A DNA stretch of 64,000 bases from Sphingomonas kyeonggiensis (GTDB taxonomy: Bacteria; Pseudomonadota; Alphaproteobacteria; Sphingomonadales; Sphingomonadaceae). The first letter of the stretch is position 1; each line of letters opens with the position of its first letter. Both the position numbers and the translations under genes were made by a program. The stretch spans positions 62,001 to 126,000 of the forward strand of contig NZ_JACHLN010000003.1 of NCBI RefSeq assembly GCF_014204495.1. Direction: 5' to 3'. The notes under the pieces were generated by a model. It was given only the letters and a program-made list of their open reading frames with translations, did not search any database and was not told the DNA's origin. Shown here in pieces: positions 44,371 to 53,784 of this stretch.

Positions 44371-45323
44371 CAGCCCTTCCCCGCCACCAGTTCGCGGGCG
44401 GCATCGGCGATGCCTTCCGCGGTGAGTCCGAAATGCTCCATCAGCCAGCTGGCCGATCCGGTCGGCAGGAAGCCGGGGAAGCCCAGCATCCGCATCGGCA
44501 CCGGGCGGTGGCGCGCGCAATGCTCGGCGACCGCGCCGCCAAGCCCGCCGGTCGCCAGCCCTTCCTCGGCGGTCACGATCGCGCCGGTGGCCGCGGCAGC
44601 GAGGATCGCATCGCCATCGAGCGGCGACACCGTCGCCATGTTGACCACGCGTGCCGCGATCCCCTCGGCGGCCAACGCCTCGGCCGCGGCAAGCGCGCGG
44701 TGGACCAGCGTGCCGTTGGCGATGATCGCCACGTCGCCGCCGTCGCGCAGCAGCTCCGCCTTGCCGATCGTGAAGACCGCATCTTCGCCGCGCGCGAGCG
44801 CCGGCACCGGCATGCGGCTGATCCGCACGAACACCGGCCCCTGATGCGCCGCCGCCGCCCGGATCGCCGCCGCCGTCTCCCAGGGATCCGACGGGACGAT
44901 CACGGTGAGCTTGTCGATCGCGCGCAGCCAGGCGACGTCCTCGATGCTGTGATGCGTCGCGCCGAGCTCGCCATAGGCGACCCCGCTCGAGATGCCGCAC
45001 AGCTTCACATTCGCTTCGCTATAGGCGCAGTCGACCTTGATCTGCTCCATCGCCCGCGCCGTCAGGAAGCATGCCGCGCCGCTGACGAACGGGATCTTGC
45101 CGCCATTGGCGAGGCCGGCACCGACGCCGACCATGTTCTGCTCGGCGATGCCGACATTGATCAGCCGCGCCGGAAACCGGTCGCGGAACTTGCCGAGCTT
45201 GGACGAGCCGACCGAATCATTGACCACGGCGACGATGCGATCGTCCCCTGCCGCCAGCGCCTCGAGCGCGCCGACATAGGCGTCGCGGCAATCGAACATG
45301 TCGGGCGCGACCACGTCCTTCAC
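44370..45323 (-). CDS. split transketolase, C-terminal half, copy 2
   Basis: A 317-residue protein nearly colinear with the copy at 32100-33053: both have NDSVGSSKL, LINVGIAEQNMVGVGAGLA or close, KLCGISSGVAYGELGATHH and IVPSDPWETA. The thiamine-activating Glu in GIAEQN is intact. It needs the N-half encoded directly upstream (4-bp overlap). Unlike copy 1, no kinase gene follows. The two copies probably arose by duplication and may act on the same substrate under different control, or on different keto-sugar phosphates. Confidence 0.85.
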   Translation of the reverse strand: MKDVVAPDMFDCRDAYVGALEALAAGDDRIVAVVNDSVGSSKLGKFRDRFPARLINVGIAEQNMVGVGAGLANGGKIPFVSGAACFLTARAMEQIKVDCAYSEANVKLCGISSGVAYGELGATHHSIEDVAWLRAIDKLTVIVPSDPWETAAAIRAAAAHQGPVFVRISRMPVPALARGEDAVFTIGKAELLRDGGDVAIIANGTLVHRALAAAEALAAEGIAARVVNMATVSPLDGDAILAAAATGAIVTAEEGLATGGLGGAVAEHCARHRPVPMRMLGFPGFLPTGSASWLMEHFGLTAEGIADAARELVAGKG

Positions 45324-46198
45324 GCGCGCAGCTCCGCTTCCAGCTCGGCGATCGCCTGGGCATATTGCTCGGCATCGGGCACGCCGTGGTGCCAGCCCGC
45401 CTGGTCGCGCATGTAGCTGACGCCCTGCCCCTTGAAGGTATTGGCGATCAGCACGCGCGGCTTGTCGCGCGGGTCCGCCGCCGCATCGAACGCCGCGAGC
45501 AGCGCTTCCGGATCATGGCCATCGACCTCGACCAGGTCCCAGCCGAAGGCGCGCCATTTGTCGGCCAGCGGCTCGAGCGAATTGGTATCCTCGGTGCGGG
45601 CGCCCTGCTGCAGCCGGTTGCGGTCGACGATCACGGTGAGGTTGCCCAGCTTGCGGTGCCCGGCGAACATCGCCGCTTCCCACATGCTGCCTTCCTGCAG
45701 CTCGCCGTCGCCGGTCAGCACGAACACGCGATAGCCCGCGCCGTCGATCTGTCCCGCCACCGCAGCGCCCACGCCCACCGGGAAGCCGTGCCCGAGCGGA
45801 CCGGTGTTGGTCTCGACGCCCGGCAGATAGTTGCGGTTGGGATGGCCGTTCAGCCGCGAACCCGGCTGGAGATAGGTATCGAGCTCTTCCTCGGGAAAGA
45901 AGCCCGCCCCCGCGAGCGCGGTATAAAGCGCCCCGGTGCAATGGCCCTTGCTCAGGATGAAACGGTCGCGATCCGGCGCATTCGGCGATTTCGGATCGAT
46001 CCGAAGGATATCGAAATAGAGCGATGCCACGATGTCCGCGGCCGAGAGGTCGCCGCCCGGGTGCCCCTGGCCGGCAACGAAGATCATCTTCAAGAGACGC
46101 CGGCGCATCCAATTGGCGCGCTCGCGCACGTGGTTTGCACGAATTTCCAAGCGCGTGGAGCGGTCGCCCGCCACCTCCGGCCTTTCCAGCTTATGCAT
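45320..46198 (-). CDS. split transketolase, N-terminal half, copy 2
   Basis: The 292-residue protein contains AGQGHPGGDLSAADIVASLY, KGHCTGALYTALAGAGFF, QPGSRLNGHPNRNYLPGVETN and the thiamine-diphosphate motif GDGELQEGSMWEAAMFAGH. It closely follows copy 1 (33050-33910), with the clearest differences at the N-terminus and C-terminus. It is the first gene of a minus-strand unit N-half, C-half, TonB receptor, with the AT-rich palindrome (site C) 46 bp before its start. Confidence 0.88.
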   Translation of the reverse strand: MHKLERPEVAGDRSTRLEIRANHVRERANWMRRRLLKMIFVAGQGHPGGDLSAADIVASLYFDILRIDPKSPNAPDRDRFILSKGHCTGALYTALAGAGFFPEEELDTYLQPGSRLNGHPNRNYLPGVETNTGPLGHGFPVGVGAAVAGQIDGAGYRVFVLTGDGELQEGSMWEAAMFAGHRKLGNLTVIVDRNRLQQGARTEDTNSLEPLADKWRAFGWDLVEVDGHDPEALLAAFDAAADPRDKPRVLIANTFKGQGVSYMRDQAGWHHGVPDAEQYAQAIAELEAELRA

Positions 46199-46544
46199 CT
46201 ATCTCTCCTTCCCGCTCGTTAGCCGGGGAAAGGGACAATTGCAACGATTAGTACTATAATATCTTCAATATCCCCAGTATGCGGCTTACGACTTTTTTGT
46301 TTTCCGTCATTTAGCGAAGAAATTGACAATATCGAAACCGGGCCACTAGACCGGCGCGACACCCCCAAGGCGCTGCCGGAGGGGCGAATTTTAGGATCGG
46401 GATGATGAAAGCACGCGACTCGCGCAGCTCGGGAGAGCGCCGGTGCGCTCCCTTAGGAGCAGCCCTCATCGCCAGGAAAAATGTCGTGGCGATGATTGCA
46501 CAATCCGTTTCCCGCGGCCGCGCCGAACGCCATAAGGCATTCCC
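46199..46544. other. divergent promoter region between transketolase copy 2 and lldD
   Basis: 346 bp with markedly AT-rich stretches (46235-46345). It holds operator site C near the transketolase side. AATTGACAATATCG at 46320 offers a possible -35 box for lldD. No gene or stable RNA was recognised. Confidence 0.55.
46245..46260. promoter_or_regulatory. AT-rich palindromic operator, site C
   Basis: CGATTAGTACTATAAT matches 12 of 16 consensus positions and has the central TTAGTACTA palindrome best preserved. It may control both divergent units. Confidence 0.5.
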
Positions 46545-47684
46545 ATGATCATCGCTTCAGCCACTGATTTCCGCGAGGCCGCCCGCCGCCGCCTGCCGCG
46601 CTTCCTGTTCGATTATGCCGATGGCGGCGCCTATGCCGAGGAGACGCTTCGCCGCAACGTGAGCGACCTGTCGGGCATCGCGCTGCGCCAGCGCGTGCTG
46701 AAGGATGTGGCGACGATCGACCTTTCGACCACCCTGTTCGGCCGCGAGATCGCGCTGCCGGTGGGGCTCGGCCCGGTCGGGATCAGCGGCATGTATGCAC
46801 GGCGCGGCGAGCTCCAGGCCGCCAGTGCCGCCCGCGCGGCCGGCGTGCCGATGTGCCTGTCGACCGTGTCGATCTGCCCGATCGAGGACGTCGCGCAAAA
46901 GGCCGACCCCTTCTGGTTCCAGCTCTATGTGATCCGCGACCGCGCCTTCATGAGGGACCTGATCGCCCGCGCGAAGGACGCCGGGGCGAAGGCGCTTGTG
47001 TTCACCGTCGACATGCCGGTGCCCGGTGCGCGCTATCGCGACGCGCATTCGGGCATGTCCGGGCCCAATGCGCCGCTGCGCCGCGTGCTCCAGGCAATGG
47101 GCAAGCCGCACTGGTCCTGGGATGTCGGCCTGCGCGGGCGCCCGCATACGCTGGGCAACCTGCTGCCGGTGCTCGGCAAGGACAGCGGGCTCAACGACTA
47201 TATGGGCTGGCTCGGCGCCAATTTCGATCCGTCGATCCAGTGGCGCGACCTCGAATGGATCCGCGCCGCCTGGGATGGCCCGCTGATCATCAAGGGAATC
47301 CTCGATCCCGAAGACGCGCGCGAAGCCGCCGCGATCGGCGCCGACGGCATCGTGGTCTCGAACCATGGCGGCCGCCAGCTCGACGGTGTGCTGTCGAGCG
47401 CCCGCGCGCTGCCCGCGATCGCCGACGCCGTCCGCGACCGGCTGACCATCCTCGCGGATGGCGGCGTGCGCAACGGCCTTGATGTGGTGCGGATGCTTGC
47501 GCTCGGCGCCCACTCGGTGCTGCTCGGCCGCGCCTGGGTCTATGCCCTTGCCGCGCAGGGCGAGGCAGGGGTGGCGAAGCTGCTCGAGCTGATCGCCAAG
47601 GAAATGACGGTCGCGATGACGCTGACCGGAGTCAATCGGATCGAAGCGATCGATCGCTCGATCCTGGCAGAGGATGTAAGATGA
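46545..47684 (+). CDS. lldD: FMN-dependent L-lactate dehydrogenase
   Basis: The 379-residue protein has the FMN alpha-hydroxy-acid oxidase family pattern: [22 protein letters not shown] at the N-terminus, [34 protein letters not shown] and the active-site [10 protein letters not shown] with catalytic His274, then [19 protein letters not shown]. It should oxidise L-lactate to pyruvate at the membrane and pass electrons to quinone. The FAH-type hydrolase at 51270 would release L-lactate and pyruvate from the rhamnose intermediate, so this enzyme completes the route. It overlaps the next gene by 4 bp (ATGA). Confidence 0.92.
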   Translation: MIIASATDFREAARRRLPRFLFDYADGGAYAEETLRRNVSDLSGIALRQRVLKDVATIDLSTTLFGREIALPVGLGPVGISGMYARRGELQAASAARAAGVPMCLSTVSICPIEDVAQKADPFWFQLYVIRDRAFMRDLIARAKDAGAKALVFTVDMPVPGARYRDAHSGMSGPNAPLRRVLQAMGKPHWSWDVGLRGRPHTLGNLLPVLGKDSGLNDYMGWLGANFDPSIQWRDLEWIRAAWDGPLIIKGILDPEDAREAAAIGADGIVVSNHGGRQLDGVLSSARALPAIADAVRDRLTILADGGVRNGLDVVRMLALGAHSVLLGRAWVYALAAQGEAGVAKLLELIAKEMTVAMTLTGVNRIEAIDRSILAEDVR

Positions 47685-48445
47685 AGCTTCTCGAAGGAAA
47701 GACCGTGCTCGTCACCGGCGGCTCGACCGGCATCGGCCGTGCGGCAGCGATCGGCGCGGCACAGCACGGCGCCGATGTCGCGATCAACTATGTCGCCAGC
47801 GACGAAAAGGCGGAGTCCTGCATCGCCGAGGTCGAGGCGCTGGGCCGACGCGGCATCGCGGTGAAGGGCGACGTCGCCCTGCCTGAGACCGCGACCGATT
47901 TCGTGGCAAAGGCCGTCGAAGCGTTCGGCAAGGTCGACGTGATGGTCTCGAACGCCGGCATCTGCCCGTTCCACGCCTTCCTCGACATGCCGGTCGAGAC
48001 CGTGGACCGCACCTTCCGGGTCAATCTCCACGGCGCCTATTACATGGTGCAGGCCGCGGCGAACCAGATGGTCAAGCAAGGCCATGGCGGTGTGATCGTC
48101 GCGGTCTCGTCGATCTCGGCGCTGGTCGGCGGCGAGTTCCAGACGCACTACACGCCCACCAAAGCCGGCGTGCATTCGCTTATGCAGTCGGCTGCGATCG
48201 CACTCGGCAAGCACGGCATCCGCTGCAACAGCGTGCTGCCTGGCACGATCCTGACCGAGATCAACAAGGACGATCTCGCCGACGAAGCCAAGCGCCGCTA
48301 CATGGAGGAGCGCACCCCGCTCGGCCGCCTCGGCATGCCCGAGGATCTCGCCGGGCCGATCGTCTTCCTCGCCTCCGACATGGCGGCCTATGTCACCGGC
48401 GCCGCGCTGCTGGTCGATGGCGGCATGTTCGTGAACCTCCAATAA
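47681..48445 (+). CDS. lra1: SDR-family oxidoreductase, probable L-rhamnose 1-dehydrogenase
   Basis: A 254-residue classical short-chain dehydrogenase with the nucleotide-binding motif TGGSTGIG (residues 12-19), NAG at SNAGICPF, and catalytic Ser/Tyr/Lys in VSSISAL and YTPTKAG. Its C-terminus [13 protein letters not shown] is standard. Coupling to lldD and the nearby rhmD, lactonase and other rhamnose genes make oxidation of L-rhamnose to L-rhamnonolactone the best assignment; L-fucose dehydrogenase is an alternative because the pathways are parallel. Cytosolic. Confidence 0.78.
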   Translation: MKLLEGKTVLVTGGSTGIGRAAAIGAAQHGADVAINYVASDEKAESCIAEVEALGRRGIAVKGDVALPETATDFVAKAVEAFGKVDVMVSNAGICPFHAFLDMPVETVDRTFRVNLHGAYYMVQAAANQMVKQGHGGVIVAVSSISALVGGEFQTHYTPTKAGVHSLMQSAAIALGKHGIRCNSVLPGTILTEINKDDLADEAKRRYMEERTPLGRLGMPEDLAGPIVFLASDMAAYVTGAALLVDGGMFVNLQ

Positions 48446-48587
48446 GCCCACCGCCCCGCCCGGGGCCAAACATATCGCCGGACAGCGCGTCATGCCTCGC
48501 ATGGCGCGCCCGGTCGCGCGTGTCGTGGATCGCCACCGCCCCGTATCCACCGCAATTAACGGCAGAAGTGCGCGACGGCGGTTGACT

Positions 48588-48603
48588 TAAATAATACTAT
48601 TAT
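48588..48603. promoter_or_regulatory. AT-rich palindromic operator, site D, in the GH140/rhamnose operon promoter
   Basis: TAAATAATACTATTAT (13 of 16 to consensus) lies directly after TTGACT (48582-48587) and runs into TACAAT (48603-48608), so a bound repressor would cover the core promoter. The ATG of the first gene is 59 bp further. Confidence 0.6.
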
Positions 48604-48661
48604 ACAATGAACGTCAGACAGCGGGGGCCACGATTCCCGCGCTTCGGGAGAGGGAAGTCTG

Positions 48662-50056
48662 ATGCACGCCGGCTCGTTTCTGCTGGCCGCGCTCGCGGCC
48701 GCTGCGGCAGTCGCCACGCCGGCCGCCGCGCAGACTCCGCCCCTCTCGGTCGCGCCGAACGGCCATTATCTGCTCGCCGGCGGCAAGCCCTTCTTCTGGC
48801 TGGGCGACACCGGCTGGCTGCTGCTCAGCCGCACCAGCCGCGACGAGGCCGAGCAGTATCTGCGCACCCGCAAGCGCCAGGGCTTCAACGTCGTCCAGAT
48901 CATGGTGCTGCACACCGAGAAGATGACCAATCCGGCGACCGGCCCCGCACTCGTCGATGGCGATCCCGGCCGCCCGCGCACCACGCCCGGCAATGATCCG
49001 GCCAGGGCCGGCGAATATGATTACTGGGACCATCTCGACTGGGTCGCGAAGCGCGCGGAGCAGCTCGGCATCTATCTCGCGCTGGTGCCCTGCTGGGGCT
49101 CGATCGCCGACGGCGGCAAGCTGAACCTGCAGAACGCCCCCGCCTATGGCCGCTTCCTCGCCGAGCGCTACAAGGATCAGCCCAACATCATCTGGCTCAA
49201 CGGCGGCGACACGCGCTCCGAGATGCGCACCGCGGTATGGGACGCGCTGGGATCGACGATCAAGCGCTACGATCCCGGCCATCTGATGACCTTCCACCCG
49301 ATCGGCCGCACCGATTCCTCGTGGCAGTATCACGAGGCGCCCTGGCTCGATTTCAACATGTTCCAGTCCGGCCACCGTTCCTATGCCCAGGAAGGCGCAA
49401 GCGCGATTGCCGAGGATAATTGGCGCTATGTCGCCACCGACTGGATCCGCCTGCCCACCAAGCCGGTGATCGACGGCGAGCCTTCCTATGAGGGCATCCC
49501 CCACGGTCTGCACGAGGCGAACCAGCCGCGCTGGCTGGCGCCCGATGCGCGCCGCTATGCCTGGTGGGCGGTGATGGCCGGCGCGTTCGGCCACACCTAT
49601 GGCGAAAACCACGTCATGCAGTTCTTCACGCCCGGCGCGGACACGGCCAATTTCGAGCCGGTCACGCCCTGGCAACAGGCGATCGAGGCGCCGGGCGCCA
49701 ACCAGATGCAGTATCTGCGCCGCCTGATCGAATCCCGCCCGATGCTCGAGCGCGTGCCCGACCAGACGCTGATCGTCGACAACGGCACCCGCTATGACCG
49801 CGTGCTGGCGAGCCGCGGCAAGGGCTATGCATTTGTCTATACATATACCGGCCGCCCGTTCACGCTGCGGCTTGGCACGACCACGGGCAAGCGGGTCAGC
49901 GCGCACTGGTATTCGCCGCGCGACGGCCAGTCGGTGGAAATCGGGACTTTCAACAACACAGGCCAGCACCGCTTCGATCCGCCGGGGGAAACCGCGCCGG
50001 GCAATGACTGGGTGCTGGTGCTCGACGACGCGCGCACGCCGCGCGCCGGTCAATAA
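48662..50056 (+). CDS. GH140-family apiosidase, copy 1
   Basis: The 464-residue protein has a signal peptide ending near PAAAQ. The catalytic (beta/alpha)8 domain begins [21 protein letters not shown] and contains [27 protein letters not shown] and [12 protein letters not shown]. By analogy with the characterised GH140 apiosidase, Asp183 (NGGD) and Glu273 (GEPSYE) are the likely catalytic pair; both are also at the same residue numbers in copy 2. A C-terminal beta domain (about 370-464, [13 protein letters not shown]) is typical. The known family member releases apiose-linked side chains from rhamnogalacturonan II. It is the first gene of a long operon with the rhamnose pathway (10-bp gap to rhmD). 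Confidence 0.9.
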   Translation: MHAGSFLLAALAAAAAVATPAAAQTPPLSVAPNGHYLLAGGKPFFWLGDTGWLLLSRTSRDEAEQYLRTRKRQGFNVVQIMVLHTEKMTNPATGPALVDGDPGRPRTTPGNDPARAGEYDYWDHLDWVAKRAEQLGIYLALVPCWGSIADGGKLNLQNAPAYGRFLAERYKDQPNIIWLNGGDTRSEMRTAVWDALGSTIKRYDPGHLMTFHPIGRTDSSWQYHEAPWLDFNMFQSGHRSYAQEGASAIAEDNWRYVATDWIRLPTKPVIDGEPSYEGIPHGLHEANQPRWLAPDARRYAWWAVMAGAFGHTYGENHVMQFFTPGADTANFEPVTPWQQAIEAPGANQMQYLRRLIESRPMLERVPDQTLIVDNGTRYDRVLASRGKGYAFVYTYTGRPFTLRLGTTTGKRVSAHWYSPRDGQSVEIGTFNNTGQHRFDPPGETAPGNDWVLVLDDARTPRAGQ

Positions 50057-50066
50057 GGGAATGCGC

Positions 50067-51257
50067 ATGAGCCTGCCGAAGATCAAACATGTCCGCGCCT
50101 TCGTCGTGCGCGGCGGTGGCGGCGCCGATTATCACGATCAGGGCGAAGGCCACTGGATCGACGATCACATCGCCACCCCGATGGCGCGCTATCCCGAATA
50201 TCGCGCCTCGCGGCAGAGCTTCGGTATCAACGTGCTCGGCACCTTGGTCGTCGAGCTCGAGGCCGAGGACGGCACGATCGGCTTCGCGGTCACCACCGGC
50301 GGCGAGCCTGCCGCCTATATCGTCGAGAAGCATCTCGCCCGCTTCCTCGAAGGCCGTAGCCCGTATGAGTTCGAGAAGATCTGGGACCAGATGTATTTCT
50401 CGACCCAATATTATGGCCGCAAGGGCTTGGTGATCAACGCGATCTCGGGCGTCGACCTCGCGCTGTGGGACCTGCTCGGCAAGCTGCGCGGCGAGCCGGT
50501 CTATCACATGCTCGGCGGCGCGGTGCGCGACGAGCTGCAATTCTACGCCACCGGCGCACGGCCGGACATCGCCAAGGAGCTCGGCTTCATCGGCGGCAAG
50601 CTGCCGCTCCACCACGGTCCTGCCGAAGGGCTGGAGGGGCTGGAGAAGAACATCGCCCTGCTCGCCGACATGCGTGCCAAGTGCGGTGACGATTTCTGGC
50701 TGATGTATGATTGCTGGATGTCGCTCGACCTCGATTACGCGACCCGCCTCGCCCACCGCGCCTGGAAGGAATGCGGGCTGAAGTGGATCGAGGAGGCGCT
50801 GAGCCCCGACGATTACTGGGGCTATGCCCAGCTCAAGAAGAATGCTCCCAAGGGCCTGCTCGTCACCACCGGCGAGCATGAGGCGACCCGCTGGGGCTTC
50901 CGCATGCTGATGGACATGGAATGCTGCGACATCATCCAGCCCGATGTCGGCTGGTGCGGCGGCGTGACCGAGCTGACCAAGATCGCCAATTACGCCGATT
51001 CAAAGGGCGTGATGATGGTCCCGCACGGCTCGTCGGTGTACAGCTACCACTTCGTCATCACCCGCCACAATTCGCCCTTCGCCGAGTTCCTGATGATGCA
51101 TCCAGGGCCGACCGAGGTGGTGCCGATGTTCGCGCCGCAGCTGCTCGGCGAGCCGGTGCCCGTCAACGGCAGGATCCGCGCGAGCGAACTCGACAAGCCC
51201 GGCTTCGGCGTCGAGCTCAACCGCGATATCGCCCTTCACCGCCCCTATTCCCGTTAA
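50067..51257 (+). CDS. rhmD: L-rhamnonate dehydratase
   Basis: The 396-residue enolase-superfamily enzyme is very like known RhmD proteins, with [22 protein letters not shown] at the N-terminus and [19 protein letters not shown]. Metal-binding acids are seen in [25 protein letters not shown] and [11 protein letters not shown], and the catalytic His in [13 protein letters not shown]. It removes water from L-rhamnonate to give 2-keto-3-deoxy-L-rhamnonate. The ATG at 50067 is used because AAGGGA lies at six bases; another ATG two codons earlier lacks spacing. It is followed by the hydrolase gene after 12 bp. Confidence 0.93.
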   Translation: MSLPKIKHVRAFVVRGGGGADYHDQGEGHWIDDHIATPMARYPEYRASRQSFGINVLGTLVVELEAEDGTIGFAVTTGGEPAAYIVEKHLARFLEGRSPYEFEKIWDQMYFSTQYYGRKGLVINAISGVDLALWDLLGKLRGEPVYHMLGGAVRDELQFYATGARPDIAKELGFIGGKLPLHHGPAEGLEGLEKNIALLADMRAKCGDDFWLMYDCWMSLDLDYATRLAHRAWKECGLKWIEEALSPDDYWGYAQLKKNAPKGLLVTTGEHEATRWGFRMLMDMECCDIIQPDVGWCGGVTELTKIANYADSKGVMMVPHGSSVYSYHFVITRHNSPFAEFLMMHPGPTEVVPMFAPQLLGEPVPVNGRIRASELDKPGFGVELNRDIALHRPYSR

Positions 51258-51269
51258 GGACCCAATCCC

Positions 51270-52127
51270 ATGAAGCTTTGCCGTTATGGCGCCCCGGGCG
51301 CCGAGAAGCCCGGCCTGATCGACGCCGAAGGCCGCATCCGTGACCTCTCCGCGCATGTCGCCGATATCGGCCCCGATGCGCTCGGGAAGGATGCCCTCGC
51401 CAGGCTCGCCGCGATCGATCCCGCCAGCCTGAAGCTGGTCGAGGGAGATGTCCGCTACGGCGCGTGCGTCGGCGGCACCCGCCAGTTCATCGCGATCGGC
51501 ACCAACTTCGCCGATCACGCCGCGGAATCGAACCTGCCGGTGCCCGAGGAGCCCGTGGTCTTCCAGAAGTGGGTGAGCTGCATCCAGGGTCCGAACGACC
51601 CCGTCACCATCCCGAAGGACTCGAAGAAGACCGACTGGGAAGTCGAGCTCGGCGTCGTGATCGGCACCACCGCTTCCTATGTCTCCGAGGAAGACGCGCT
51701 CGACTATGTCGCCGGCTATTGCGTCATCAACGACGTGTCCGAGCGCCACTGGCAGGTCGAGCGCGGCCTGACCTGGGACAAGGGCAAGGGCTTCCCCACC
51801 TTCGGCCCGATCGGCCCGTGGATGGTGACCAAGGACGAAGTCGGCGATCCGCAGGATCTCGGCATGTGGCTGTCGGTCAACGGCAAGAAGATGCAGAACG
51901 GCAACAGCAAGACGATGATCTTCACCGTCGCGCAGATCGTCGCCTATTGCTCGCAGTTCATGACGCTGCTCCCCGGCGACGTCATCACCACCGGCACCCC
52001 GCCAGGCGTCGGCCTCGGCCAGAAGCCCGAGCCCTGGTATCTCAAGGCCGGCGACGTGGTCGAGCTCGGCATCGAGAAGCTCGGCGAGCAGCGCCAGGAA
52101 TTCGTCGCATGGCAGGCCGCCAAGTGA
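51270..52127 (+). CDS. lra6: FAH-family 2,4-diketo-3-deoxy-L-rhamnonate hydrolase
   Basis: A 285-residue fumarylacetoacetase-fold enzyme. Metal ligands and core motifs are seen as IGTNFADHAAES, DWEVELGVVIG, FTVAQIVAYCSQFMTLLPGDVITTGTPPGVG. It should split 2,4-diketo-3-deoxy-L-rhamnonate into pyruvate and L-lactate. The place between rhmD and a 3-deoxy-acid dehydrogenase is exactly as expected in the sphingomonad L-rhamnose route. The parallel L-fuconate pathway uses a closely related enzyme, so both substrates are possible. AAGGA precedes the ATG. Confidence 0.88.
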   Translation: MKLCRYGAPGAEKPGLIDAEGRIRDLSAHVADIGPDALGKDALARLAAIDPASLKLVEGDVRYGACVGGTRQFIAIGTNFADHAAESNLPVPEEPVVFQKWVSCIQGPNDPVTIPKDSKKTDWEVELGVVIGTTASYVSEEDALDYVAGYCVINDVSERHWQVERGLTWDKGKGFPTFGPIGPWMVTKDEVGDPQDLGMWLSVNGKKMQNGNSKTMIFTVAQIVAYCSQFMTLLPGDVITTGTPPGVGLGQKPEPWYLKAGDVVELGIEKLGEQRQEFVAWQAAK

Positions 52128-52873
52128 GCGTGTTCGCGGGACGCTATGCCGGCCGCTGCGCCGTCGTCACCGGCGGTGCCTCGGGCCTCGGCAAGGCCGT
52201 GGCGGCGCGCATCGTCGCGGAGGGCGGCAAGGTCGTGCTCTGGGATCTCAACGCCGATGCCCTCGCCGCCGCGCAGGCCGAAGTCGGCGCGGCCGGCGTG
52301 CAGGCGCTCGACGTGTCGGACGCCACCGCGGTCGAAGCCGCAGCCAAGGCCAGCGCCGAAATCCTCGGCAAGATCGACGTGCTGGTCTGCTCGGCGGGGA
52401 TCACCGGCGCCACCGTGCCGGTGCATGAGTTCCCGCTCGACAGCTGGCTGCGGGTGATGGACATCAACCTCAACGGCCTGTTCTACTGCAACCGCGCGAT
52501 CGTGCCGCTGATGCTGGCCAACGGCTATGGCCGCATCGTCAACATCGCCTCGGTCGCCGGCAAGGAAGGCAATCCGAACGCCAGCGCCTATTCGGCATCC
52601 AAGGCCGGCGTGATCGGCTTCACCAAGTCGCTCGGCAAGGAACTGGCCGGCAAGGGCGTGATCGCCAATGCGCTCACCCCTGCCACCTTCGAGAGCCCGA
52701 TCCTTGCTCAGCTCCCCCAGAGCCAGGTCGATTACATGCGCTCGAAGATCCCGATGGGCCGCCTCGGCGAAGTCGAGGAATCGGCGGCGATGGTGTGCTT
52801 CATGGCCTCGGAGGAGTGCAGCTTCACCACCGCATCCACCTTCGACACCTCGGGCGGCCGAACCACCTTCTGA
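52124..52873 (+). CDS. lra5: SDR-family 2-keto-3-deoxy-L-rhamnonate 4-dehydrogenase
   Basis: A classical SDR of about 249 residues with TGGASGLG, CSAGITG, Ser in IASVAGK and YSASKAG. The C-terminus TTASTFDTSGGRTTF differs from the usual VDGG ending. It should oxidise the C4 hydroxyl of 2-keto-3-deoxy-L-rhamnonate with NAD+, feeding the hydrolase encoded directly before it. The GTG at 52124 overlaps the hydrolase stop (GTGA); an ATG at 52109 with AGGAA is a second possibility. It ends with TGATG shared with the lactonase gene. Confidence 0.86.
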   Translation: MSVFAGRYAGRCAVVTGGASGLGKAVAARIVAEGGKVVLWDLNADALAAAQAEVGAAGVQALDVSDATAVEAAAKASAEILGKIDVLVCSAGITGATVPVHEFPLDSWLRVMDINLNGLFYCNRAIVPLMLANGYGRIVNIASVAGKEGNPNASAYSASKAGVIGFTKSLGKELAGKGVIANALTPATFESPILAQLPQSQVDYMRSKIPMGRLGEVEESAAMVCFMASEECSFTTASTFDTSGGRTTF

Positions 52874-53784
52874 TGCCCCAGCGCCCGCCCTTCATCGATC
52901 CGCACGTCCATCTCTGGAACCTGTCGCACATCCGCTATCCGTGGCTGATGCCGCCGTTCAGCGAGGACGGGCCCAATGGCAGCGTCGAGCCCATCGCCAG
53001 CGATTACGGGCTCGACGACTATCTGGCCGATGCGGGCGAGTGGGACGTGCGCGGGATCGTCCATATCGATGCGGGCGCGCATCCCGACGACGCGCTGCGC
53101 GAGACCGAGTGGCTCCAGGCCATGGCCGACCGGAGCGGCATGCCGAACGGCATTATCGCCTTCGCCGCACTGGAGAGCCCGACGCTCGAGGGCCTGCTCG
53201 GCGCCCATGTCGCGCACCCCAATGTGCGCGGCATTCGCCATATCGTGAACTGGCATGCCGATCCCCGGCGCAGCTACTCCCCGGCCGACATCACCACCTC
53301 GGACGCCTGGATGCGCGGCTTCGGGCTGCTCGCCAAATACGGCCTGAGCTTCGATCTCCAGGCCTATCCCGGCCAGCTCGCGCATCTTGCCGGGCTGATC
53401 GCCAGGCACCCGGACGTCCAGGTCATCATCGATCACACCGGCATGGCGATCCCCGGCGACGTCCATGGCTGGGCGGTCTGGCGCAACGGCATGGCGGCGC
53501 TCGCCGCGCTGCCCAATGTCGCGGTCAAGATCTCGGGCATGGGCTTCACCTGGCGTCCCTGGGACCTCGACCAGGCCCGCCCCTATGTGCTCGATACGAT
53601 CGAGCTGTTCGGCACCGGCCGCACGATGTTCGCCAGCAACTTCCCCACCGACAAGTTGTTCGGCAGCTTCGACAAGCATCTCGGCGCCTATGACGCGATC
53701 ACCGCCGATTTCTCCGCCGACGAGCGCCTGGCGCTGTTCGCCGGCAATGCCAACCGCCTCTACCGTCTTGGCCTGACCCTATGA
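52873..53784 (+). CDS. lra2: amidohydrolase-2-type L-rhamnono-1,4-lactonase
   Basis: A 303-residue TIM-barrel metal hydrolase. The N-terminal FIDPHVHLWNL is the HxH metal motif; later RHIVNWHADP, IIDHTGMAIPG and FASNFPTDKLF carry further ligands, with the final Asp/Pro replaced by the NFPTD form seen in sugar lactonases. It should open the lactone made by L-rhamnose dehydrogenase to L-rhamnonate. Fuconolactonase is the close alternative. It is coupled at both ends: TGATG with the dehydrogenase and a 4-bp overlap with the GH78 gene. Confidence 0.83.
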   Translation: MPQRPPFIDPHVHLWNLSHIRYPWLMPPFSEDGPNGSVEPIASDYGLDDYLADAGEWDVRGIVHIDAGAHPDDALRETEWLQAMADRSGMPNGIIAFAALESPTLEGLLGAHVAHPNVRGIRHIVNWHADPRRSYSPADITTSDAWMRGFGLLAKYGLSFDLQAYPGQLAHLAGLIARHPDVQVIIDHTGMAIPGDVHGWAVWRNGMAALAALPNVAVKISGMGFTWRPWDLDQARPYVLDTIELFGTGRTMFASNFPTDKLFGSFDKHLGAYDAITADFSADERLALFAGNANRLYRLGLTL

